A stretch of 64,000 nt of DNA, from NCBI GenBank assembly GCA_025267735.1, contig CM046308.1:40227267-40291266 (forward strand), in the 5' to 3' direction. Origin of the DNA: Mactra quadrangularis. Lineage: Eukaryota > Mollusca > Bivalvia > Venerida > Mactridae. The translations under genes were made by a program, and so were the position numbers. Under the pieces are notes generated by a model. That model saw only the letters and a list, made by a program, of their open reading frames with translations, ran no database searches and was not told the DNA's origin. Position 1 is the stretch's first letter. Each line of letters opens with the position of its first letter. Shown in pieces: positions 56,519-64,000 of this stretch.

Positions 56519-56993
56519 TCCCTATATATTGGTGATATATGAGACGATATGGCGATATATCGATACAATATCGATATATCGGGTCACGATACATATCGTG
56601 GCCAAGCACGATATATCGCGATATGATCCTGACTTTCGTAATCAGGAAAAGTCACTGTATTTTTAAGCATTCGACAGATTTGCCGTATTTCTTTACAAAA
56701 ATATAATCTCGGATCCGGTACAACTCAACCCGTGGACAACTCAACCCGTGAACAACTCAACCCGTGGACGTCTCAAACCTAAGTTTGGAGAACTCAACCT
56801 GCAGGTAGAGACAACCCTACCTTTGGACAACCCATGATCATAAATAAAATTAATTGAATAGGACCTATTTGTAATTTCACAATAACTACGCATATCGTAT
56901 CGTATCGTAAGTGATCATATCGTCTCCTTTCGTATCGATACGTATCGTATCGCGTGATGACCGTATCGTCTCATATCTACTATATATAGTCCC
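56519..56993. mobile_element. Inverted-repeat element rich in TATCG motifs
   Basis: The edges pair: GTCCCTATATATTGGTGATA at the left against GGGGACTATATATAGTAGAT as the reverse complement of the right, then ATGAGACGATA on both. The interior has many ATATCG/CGATAT and GTATCG motifs, and a small array of CAACTCAACCCGTGGA units at about 56,720-56,790. Confidence 0.75.
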
Positions 56994-57092
56994 CCGTCTA
57001 TAAAATTTAATGTACACCACCTTATATACGTTGTATAATATGTGAATATTATAATAAAAGTATATTTACAACTCGTTTAGTTCGTACGAAAC

Positions 57093-57266
57093 AGGGGTTT
57101 TATATAACAGGGATTTGTAGCGAAGTGCTTTTTTGAATTTTCACAGTCGTCACTGTCTATAACTGGCTGAAGAAGGCTGTACAAACTATTTCAGAGTTTA
57201 AAAACTTGATTTATGTTTTTGAATATGTCTTTCATGCAACTTGTGAATGTTTCTGAAGTTTTTGAA
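57093..57266 (-). mobile_element. Half copy of family D element
   Basis: TATATAACAGGGATTTGTAG, AAGTGCTTTTTTGAATTT, GTCGTCACTGTCT and CAGGCTGTACAAA-like blocks match the right half of 19,330-19,822 in reverse. Confidence 0.75.
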
Positions 57267-57424
57267 GTATAAAACACTGAACAAAATAGACATTTAGAAT
57301 GAAATGAAAACATAGTACAATGTACTTTAATAAAGCGTTTCGACTGACGTGCGTACGCTATTTCAATGTTAGGATAAATGTTTTCATTTCATTCTAAATG
57401 TCTTATTCGTTGAGTGTTTTATAT
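57267..57424. mobile_element. Hairpin element (158 bp) with ~45-bp arms
   Basis: The arms share AAAACACT, then GACATTTAGAATGAAATG and AAAACAT, in inverted orientation at 57,267-57,312 and 57,378-57,424. Confidence 0.75.
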
Positions 57425-57594
57425 TTCCACTGTCACGTCTATACACTTGATGCATCAAAATATATCAAATTTATCCGGAATTTATGGATATTTTAATACG
57501 TTTAGTTACCCCACCCACTTGATATTGTTTTTCAATTTCAACAACCGATTCACCCTTAAAGTATATGTGTGCTTTTTAACGAGTTTAAGGAGGC

Positions 57595-57700
57595 TGGTGC
57601 CAGTGAATCAATGGTAGGAAAAAGAATGGCCGTAGACATTGTGATTAAGCTTCACGAAAGAATGCCTCGCCCTGAAATCAAACCTTCGAGTACTCCGAAT
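57595..57700 (-). mobile_element. SINE family 2 body fragment, reverse
   Basis: Read on the minus strand it has AGGCATTCTTTCGTG and then TCTACGGCCATTCTTTTTCC, which correspond to the family 2 body. Confidence 0.5.
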
Positions 57701-57762
57701 TGTGTTTATGCGTAATGTAGCGTTGTCAACCTGTTTATGTTTTCCATAAGTCAATAATAAGG

Positions 57763-58123
57763 GACCTTAGTCAGTTATTTCTCCTTGCATACTCTTCAAA
57801 TAGGTTGGTCCAATTAGTTGGATTACACGGTTTTTACGCTTACTTTTCAATGTCAATTTGCCAAAATTAATCATAAATAACTTTTTTGTAAATCATTTAA
57901 TTTGTTTAAAATTCAAGCCAAATATTTTTAGGATAAAGAACTATCAAAACTTTAACACTTCTGTTATTATCTTCATTAACAAGAATGCTATTAGATGTAA
58001 TATTTTGTTATCCTTTCATAGGACTTCAATGATAAAATCCAAGCATTCTAACTGTAAGGACCTACTTACAAATTAGATTGCTTCAGATTTTATCAGGGAA
58101 AGATAACTGACTGAAGTTCCTAA
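57763..58123. mobile_element. Possible ~360-bp inverted-repeat element
   Basis: GGGACCTTAGTCAGTTATTT at the left and AGATAACTGACTGAAGTTCC at the right are imperfect inverted repeats of ~25 bp, ending about 30 bases before exon 2. Confidence 0.5.
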
Positions 58124-58155
58124 TTTTTAATAAATGTTTATATATTTACTTTCAG

Positions 58156-58317
58156 CCAATCCAGGCCCTCATTGGTTAGAGTTTCAGATTCTATCAATAG
58201 TATCCATTATCAGTAGTGCCATTACTGCAGTTACGTTATATTTCATACAACGACGTCATGATATTAAATATGATCAACCAGTACTTATAGTTAGTGGATT
58301 GTTCTCCGTGTTATCAT
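58156..58317 (+). CDS. Claudin-like protein, exon 2
   Basis: Bounded by TTTACTTTCAG and TATCAT|GTAAGT, 162 bases, phase 1 at both ends. It encodes the second membrane segment (IVSIISSAITAVTLYFI), a short cytoplasmic loop (QRRHDIKYD) and most of the third segment (PVLIVSGLFSVLS). The split codon at its start reads GCC and at its end TGT when joined to the neighbours. The donor is the first unit of a minisatellite that runs on into the intron. Confidence 0.85.
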
Positions 58318-58845
58318 GTAAGTTATCATTTGTGTTACATGTATAATGTTAGTTATCATTAGTGTTATTAATATAAGTTATCATTTATGCTATCGTGTAT
58401 TTTATCATTTGTGTTAGTAATAAGAAATTATGTAAATTATTATCTTCTATGTTATTGTGTAAGTTATCATATGTGTTATTAATTAAGCTATGATTTGTGA
58501 TATTATGTAAGTTATCATATGTGTAATTTTGTAAGTTATCATTTGTGTTACTATGTAAGTATTCATTTGTGTTACTATGTAATTTTTCATATTTGTTATC
58601 ATGTAAGTTATCATCAGTGCTATTATGTAAGTTATTCTTTGTGTTATCATGATAGTTATCATTTTTGTTATTAGGTAAGTTATCATTTTTGTTATCATAT
58701 AAGTTTTCCTTTATGTTATCAGGTTAGTTATCATTTTTGTTATTTGGTTAGTTATCATTTTTGTTATTCGGTAAGTTATTATTTATGTTATTATGTAAGT
58801 TATCATTTTGTGTTATTATGTAAGTTATCATTTTGTTATAGGATA
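58318..58845 (+). repeat. Minisatellite of donor-like units in intron 2
   Basis: About 22 diverged units of roughly 22-24 bp (GTAAGTTATCATTTGTGTTA and relatives) start at the exon 2 donor itself. GTAAGT recurs at about nine places besides the true donor, e.g. near 58,453, 58,508, 58,531, 58,603, 58,795 and 58,820. ORFs on the minus strand here are repeat artefacts. Confidence 0.88.
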
Positions 58846-59238
58846 TAACCGCACTGTCTGTGATTCTAACCCGTACCTGTTTCGGAAAACTAGATTCGAT
58901 ATCTCGGTATAATACTAACTTCGCTGCGAACACAGACTGCCAAACATGACTTAAATCATTTTAATAATCCATTATGTCTGAAATATTGAACAATTCCGTC
59001 TAGAGATCTGAAACAATTACTACTGCACCAATAATCTGCAAAATTTATAGAAATATTCCTGGGAGTGATTGGTGAGTTATGTGCTATGTCTAGACCGCAC
59101 CTAGAAGCTAAAGTATTTCCGAATGATAAATAGTTTCATAGTGGTTCATTCATAGTTTATTTAGCCATAGTCTGTACCGCTTGATTAGTTAATCTTTTTG
59201 ACAGAAATTGATTTTTTTTACAGAATTTTGTTAATTAC

Positions 59239-59585
59239 GAAACCTCTAAAGTGACATTCTGAAATACTTATTATTTTTTCCCAGTTATTTGATTTAAACG
59301 ATATCTTACTTCGTTTTACGAAATATTATTTCATTTTTTACGAAAACATAATTTCGATTTTTCAAAACAACCTTATTTTGGTATTGTTTTTTTCTCAAAA
59401 TAAGTATTACATTGGTTTTTCCGAAGAAATCATTTCGTAATAACGAAATGTTATTTCATTTCATACGGAACATTATTTTGTTTGAACGAAATAATGATTT
59501 AATTAAAGCGAAATAAGATCTCGTAAAAATGAAATAAAAGTGAAAGTTAAACAAAATGTTTCAAGATGTCTTGTTTGAGCCTCCG
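59239..59585. mobile_element. Second copy of the palindromic-core element
   Basis: AAAGTGACATTCTGAAATAC at the left edge, a core of CGAAATATTATTTC-like units, and TTTCAAGATGTCTTGTTTGA at the right edge correspond to 46,916-47,527, but are more decayed. Confidence 0.75.
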
Positions 59586-59639
59586 TAGTTGGATCATATA
59601 TTGCTGTGTTTATTGAAAATGTCAAAGTTGTTATTAGAT

Positions 59640-60455
59640 TGTTTTCTTATTCATGCATTGTCACAACATTCCGTCTTCTATGTATGTTTATTATTCCAAA
59701 ACTAATCTAGATGCATCACTGCGATGCAAGACAACACAAGACAATGGTGTGAATTCAATTCTATTAAGTTTGTCTACAAACAAATTGTCACATTTTTGTC
59801 GCACTTTCTATTTTGAATGCCTGATAGACATGGTAATGATAAAGTGTTTTAATACCTCAACATTCGGAACATTTCGATCATTCAAACACTGTCTTATTTT
59901 AATGTGGAATGTATCATATGACATGGAATTCACTATACTCACTGTACAGTTCATTTTGTTCAACAAAATAGACTGTATGTTGCCTATTCGTATTGAAGTT
60001 ATCAAATTTTGTTCATGCCGCGCATGAACAAAATTTCTTTTCTAGTTCATTATACTAGTTATTGGTCGATCGAGACTGTATATAGTGGATTTTGTCCATG
60101 CGGCGCATGAACTAAATTTGGACTGGATTTAGTGTTTTATCCTTAGTGAAGACGTCCCCACACATGTGATACATTTAGTCTCATATTTGTAAAGGGGCTA
60201 CATAAGGTCTCATGTTTATAAGGGTTAAATGGGCAACATGAAGTCTCATGTTTATAAAGGTTAAAGGACAAAATAGTGAATTCCATGTCATATGATACAT
60301 TCCACATTCAAATAAGACAGTGTTTTCATTGAAAGAACCATCTCCGAAGGATTCATGTGGGGGTCCACCAATAATACTGGGTTTTTACTACATACGCATG
60401 GCGTAGCACAGGCGAACCATGTATCGGTTATGCAAAATAGTTCTTGTCGTAAATA
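59640..60455. repeat. Composite of inverted repeats and palindromes in intron 2
   Basis: About 59,885-59,937 (GTCTTATTTTAATGTGGAAT and onward) is mirrored at about 60,266-60,325. Two palindromes with ATTTTGTTCATGC and GCATGAAC halves sit at about 60,006-60,033 and 60,093-60,118. TCTCATGTTTATAARGGTTAA repeats at 60,208 and 60,245. The end (60,345-60,455) is the reverse of 20,625-20,725. The 124-codon ORF at 59,653 spans one arm of the inverted repeat and is rejected as a gene. Confidence 0.65.
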
Positions 60456-60519
60456 GATTTCTTTTACAATGTAATTTTTATGTAACTTTAAAAAATCATA
60501 ATTTTACATAAAAAGACGG

Positions 60520-60690
60520 CAGTAATGGCAACTTTTCTCCATTTATAATGTAAATGGAGAAGTTTCCGGCTATTGAAAGGAATTGTGTGAACTGATTGTA
60601 GACACAGGTGAAGGAGAGCTAGGTTAGGAAAGCTGGTCGCTGTAAAATGCCTATAATTTGTGTTGGCACTACGTTAAATCTACTAAAACC
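60520..60690 (+). mobile_element. SINE family 1 fragment lacking the tRNA head
   Basis: TAATGTAAATGGAGAAGTTTCC, GTAGACACAGGTGAAGG, GAGCTAGGTTAGG and TGTGTTGGCAC match the body and tail of the copies at 1,310 and 55,250. Confidence 0.75.
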
Positions 60691-60860
60691 TCTTTTTTAT
60701 ATTTCATATATAAAAACTAAAAGTTCATTGTTTAATTTGGTTGCAGGTACAACCTAAAACGCCTATAATTTAATTAAACCTTACGTTAAACCTAATAAAA
60801 AACTATTTTTTTACATTTCATGTATAAGAACTAAAAAACTCATTGTTAATTTGGTTGCAG
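60640..60860 (+). repeat. 114-bp tandem duplication containing the intron 2 acceptor
   Basis: TTAATTTGGTTGCAGGTACA occurs twice, with AG at 60,745-60,746 and again at 60,859-60,860. The two 114-bp units share CCTATAATTT, ACGTTAAAYCTA, TTTTTATATTTCAT-like and ACTAAAA blocks. The second AG opens the true exon 3. The first would be followed by codons TGT ACA ACC TAA, a stop after three residues. Confidence 0.9.
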
Positions 60861-61474
60861 GTACAACTTTACTGATACCGGAAGTTAAAACATGGTACGT
60901 GAATAAATCAGCCAATGTGATAGATGCATGGTCTAGAACAATAGCAGCGCTAGGTACTACTCTACAGTTTATCACCACTACAATACTACTGTTCGCGGTT
61001 TATCACACTCGCGTTTTGCAATTACAGAGAGATCAAAAACATGAGAGACGACGGCGAGAAATGATGAAAACGCGTGTTTTAGTTATGAATCTGGCTGATG
61101 ATGAAAGTCCATGGTCCACAAACGTTGAACAGACGCGAATGGATGAAGATACTATTCAACAAGTACCGGTACCGATGACGATTGTTTCTGGGAGTGTTGA
61201 AAGCGATAGAACGGAGAAAAGTGAGCATCAAACAAGCCGAAATGTGCAAGAATCATTTGCTGACTTTTCAAATGTTGATGATATAAATCAAGATGGACTT
61301 GAAAAGAGAACAAAAGGAAGTGACGATTTGAATGCAGGTGACAAGGGTTGTGAATTTGAAAAATCAAAATCAGATTTTAATGAAAGTCGAATATGCAACA
61401 TGGAAGATATTTCGCAGAGCGTTGACAATAATAAACCATTTGCAAACATTTTGTCTGCAGAATCTACAATATAA
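60861..61474 (+). CDS. Claudin-like protein, exon 3 (C-terminal part)
   Basis: It begins after TTGGTTGCAG and ends at TAA 61,472-61,474. It completes the third membrane segment (TTLLIPEV), gives a short second extracellular loop (KTWYVNKSANVIDAWSR) and a fourth segment (IAALGTTLQFITTTILLFAV). A basic juxtamembrane run follows (KHERRRREMMK), then a ~140-residue acidic, serine-rich cytoplasmic tail. The last residues are ESTI, which fits a class I PDZ ligand ([ST]-x-hydrophobic), as in claudins and other junction proteins. Joined length is 358 residues, longer than most vertebrate claudins because of the tail. Confidence 0.87.
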
Positions 61475-61539
61475 CATGGCGAGTAAGTTTCATATATATA
61501 TAGAGAGAGGACATTTGATTATTTCGGTGTAAGATCGAA

Positions 61540-62970
61540 TGTGTTTTTTCATGCCATTTTTATGTGAATTTAAAGTTATGTGTTTTGTTAGCCATTTGTT
61601 ATGTGAAGTTAAAATTCACGTGGTTTACCATGCTATTTGTCGTATGAAGATAAAGTTCGTTTTTTTCATGCCGTTACTTATGTGAAAAAAGGTCATGTGT
61701 TTTGTCTTGCCATTTGTTATGTGAAGTTAAAGGCCATGTATTTTTTCATAACATTTTTATATGAAAGTTCATGTAGTTTGCCATGCTATGTGGTATGTGA
61801 AGTAAAGGTGTTTGTGTTTTGGTATTCCATTTTATATATACATTATACATGTAAATAAGTGCATGTGTTTTCTATGCTAATTGTTATGTGAAGTTGAGGG
61901 TCATGTGTTTTTGTCATGCCATTTGTTATGTGAAGTTAAAGGTCATGTGTTTTGTCATGACATTTTTATATGAAAGTTCATGTGGTTTGCCATGCTATGT
62001 GTTATGTGAAGTTAAAGGTCATGTGTTTTGTCTTGCCATTTGTAATGTGAAGTTAAAGGTCATGTGTTTTTGTCTTGCCATTTGTTATGTGAAGTTAAAG
62101 GTCATGTGTTTTGTCTTGCCATTTGTTATGTGAAGTTAAAGGCCATGTGTTTTTGTCATGCCATTAGTTATGTGAAGTAAAAGTGTTTGTGTTTTGTCTT
62201 GCCATTTGTTATCTGAAGTTAAAGGTCATGTGTTTTGTCATGACATTTTTTATATGAAAGTTCATGTGGTTTGCCACGCTATGTGTTATGTGAAGTTAAA
62301 GTTCGTGTGTTTTTGACATGACATTAGTTATGTAAAAAGTTTATGTATTTTTGCATTCGATGTGATATGTGAAAATAAAGTTTCTGTGTTTTAATGTCAC
62401 TCAGTATATGGAAATTGTGTTCATGTGGTTATTGTCATCTGTTGTATAAAATAAAGTTTTACAAAAGTGTTTGTGTTTTTGGTATTCCATTTGATATATA
62501 AAATTAAAGTTCATGTGTTTGTTATGTGTTTAATGAGAAGTTAAAGATCATGTGTGTTTTCATGCCGTTTGTTATATGAAAGTGCATGCGGTTTGCCCTG
62601 CCATTTGTTATATGTGAAGTTTAAGGTCATGTGTTTTTCCATGTAAAACGGTTCATGTGTTTTGGCATTCCATTTGAAATGCGAAAATAAAGTTAATCTA
62701 TTTTTAATGCCACTTTGTATATAGAATTGAGTTCATGTGGTTTTTGTCATTTGTTATAAAGAATAAAGTTTTGCAATAATTGCATTGTCAAATAAACTTC
62801 TTGTGGGCAAAATACCATTTGTTAAGCGAAAATAAAGTTCATGCACTTTTGCATGCTATTTTATTTGAAAAGAAAAAAGTTTATGGCGTTTCATGGCGTT
62901 TTTTATACATGTATAAACAAAGTTCATATGGTTTCAGTGTCATTTGTTATATAAACAAGGTTCATGTCTT
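61540..62970 (+). repeat. ~41-bp minisatellite in the presumed 3' UTR
   Basis: More than 25 units are built from TTGCCATTTGTTATGTGAAG and TTAAAGGTCATGTGTTTTGTC, with a 41-bp period in the regular part (about 61,900-62,300). Distal units change TTAAAG to AATAAAG, giving AATAAA poly(A)-like hexamers near 62,374, 62,453, 62,688, 62,762 and 62,830. It directly follows the stop codon of the claudin-like gene. Confidence 0.9.
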
Positions 62971-62984
62971 TCCACAGTTTTCAG

Positions 62985-63141
62985 TTAGTTCCAGAAGCTG
63001 TTCCATCTAGACTGCAAACCCCCGAACGCACCTAATACTCTTCCTACAGCATCATTGAAGCCACCAGCTAAATCAGCCAGTCTATTCTGGAGAAGCTCTC
63101 CACCGCATGAAGCACCGTTAATGATCAATCTGGCTGCAACC
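62985..63141 (-). CDS. Probable last exon of an unidentified gene
   Basis: On the minus strand, an acceptor (TTATCTTTTTAG) leads into 157 bases that end at TAA. The translated part is about 52 residues. It is alanine/glycine/leucine rich and ends SRWNSFWN, with an amphipathic-looking stretch LLQNRLADLAGGFNDAVGRV. Base composition is clearly more GC-rich than the surroundings. I do not recognise the family. The remaining exons must lie to the right of 63,141, probably beyond the window. It converges tail-to-tail with the claudin-like gene. Confidence 0.55.
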
Positions 63142-63531
63142 CTAAAAAGATAAACAAAATAATTAACAGAACATGGCTTGGTGTATGACGTCAGGACGAC
63201 AAAACAATAACGCAACGCTATCATTCAGAAATATTCATACAATAAATGAATGTTAAAAATTTCATTTAAATGGGCTGACTTTCATTTTTTGTGGAAAAAT
63301 GTCCAGTAACCTTAAAGAGTTAACCACATGCCAAACATTGACGAGGCGGCGCTGTCAAGTCAACGGAGACAGCTCCGGACTTTCGTTGTTTGTTAGCATG
63401 AAACTGAACATAGTTTGAAATCATCTGAACATTGCTTTTCGTTTTCTATACGATTTTGAAAGATTTTTAAAATATGATATATAAGTTGAAATATCTTAAC
63501 GATCAGCTTCAATGATCGATCTTTATAAAAC

Positions 63532-63836
63532 AGTAGGGCGTTCTGTGGCGTTCTGTAACGTTATATTTGGAGCTCCTCGGCTATTCGCTGCGAAAAATCT
63601 CGGACATATTTAGACGCTATTTTGGAAACTATCGGTGTTGAAGTAAACAAATATATGATCGTTTAAGCAATGGGTGATGTTTCGTTTTTAGTCCGTAAAT
63701 TTTAAAACATCACTCATTGCCTTAACGATCGCATATTTGTTTATTAGATAAGATTATTCGCAGCGAATGGCCGAGGAGTTCTGAATGTATTGTTATGTAA
63801 CGTTCTGTAACGTTTTGTGTAATTGAACACGCTACT
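63532..63836. mobile_element. Fold-back element family C, copy 3 (305 bp)
   Basis: The right edge CAATACATTCAGAACTCCTC (as reverse complement) and AGTAGCGTGTTCAATTACAC match the 56,104 copy. The left edge has lost part of the terminal block. The centre holds an inverted pair round CAATGGGTGATGTTTCG and AACATCACTCATTG. Confidence 0.85.
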
Positions 63837-64000
63837 GGTTACAATTTGTAAATACTCCACAATGAATCATTAATCACATGATCAACGTCTATAAACACGT
63901 GATCTACAGTACCTCATTATAACAAAAAAAACATTTGTTTTTGTCAATTTCTATTTTTAGAGAATTACTAGAAATACACAAATGGTGAATAGTATGCCTT
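63837..64000. other. Window end, nothing recognised
   Basis: AT-rich sequence, presumably an intron of the minus-strand gene. Confidence 0.3.

Larger units (their letters stand above)
50742..58155 (+). other. Intron 1 of the claudin-like gene (7.4 kb)
   Basis: GTAAGT at the start and a TTTACTTTCAG acceptor at the end. It holds at least six mobile elements, listed separately, and otherwise AT-rich sequence. Confidence 0.75.

Noticed and set aside
59653..60027. 124-codon ORF in intron 2
   Set aside because: It runs through one arm of an inverted repeat and a palindrome, lies on the sense strand of an intron and has no recognisable domain.

Overview
The window is AT-rich animal DNA with few genes and a very dense load of nested repeats. 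The SINEs, the miniature inverted-repeat elements, the large Mab-21/cGAS-like ORF and the Ty3/gypsy-type retroelement together suggest a lophotrochozoan, most likely a bivalve mollusc. No species can be named from the sequence alone. There are no operons, rRNA genes or CRISPR arrays. Introns, where present, follow GT-AG rules.

Layout. Positions 1-18,690 are almost gene-free, with one tandem array, one intact SINE with an 11-bp target duplication, a tRNA-like relic and two small inverted-repeat elements. From 18,690 to 28,480 there is a minisatellite split by a transposon, a ~4.2-kb inverted-repeat element carrying ~160-bp tandem repeats (with a 1.3-kb fold-back element nested inside a tRNA-like unit), and several MITEs. 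At 29,183-31,044 (minus) lies an intronless Mab-21/cGAS-like ORF whose C-terminal membrane segments are in a shifted frame. From 33,206 to 45,467 a Mutator-like fold-back element with a perfect 9-bp target duplication holds a second MITE (own 9-bp duplication) and a 10.4-kb LTR retrotransposon. From 50,441 to 61,474 three exons form a claudin-like four-membrane-pass gene whose introns are full of repeats. At 62,985-63,141 (minus) is the probable last exon of another gene.

The most striking object is the LTR retrotransposon (34,584-45,015). Its LTRs are nearly identical (two differences seen in 289 bp), so it inserted recently. Gag begins with a helix-hairpin-helix motif and ends with a CCHC knuckle. 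Gag and Pol overlap at a textbook UUUAAAC -1 slippery site followed by a strong stem-loop. Pol is protease-RT-RNase H-integrase and ends in a PHD finger that resembles H3K4me3 readers, where chromoviruses carry a chromodomain. In the place where retroviruses carry env there is a third ORF, behind a splice-acceptor-like site, that ends in a TatD-type metallo-nuclease domain. Its metal-binding motifs are all visible, but one in-frame stop interrupts it. A retroelement carrying three host-like DNA/chromatin domains is the best candidate here for an undescribed system.

Second in interest is the claudin-like gene. Both ends of its second intron have been copied locally: a minisatellite of donor-like GTAAGT units starts exactly at the exon 2 donor, and a 114-bp tandem duplication gives a decoy acceptor that would insert an immediate stop codon.
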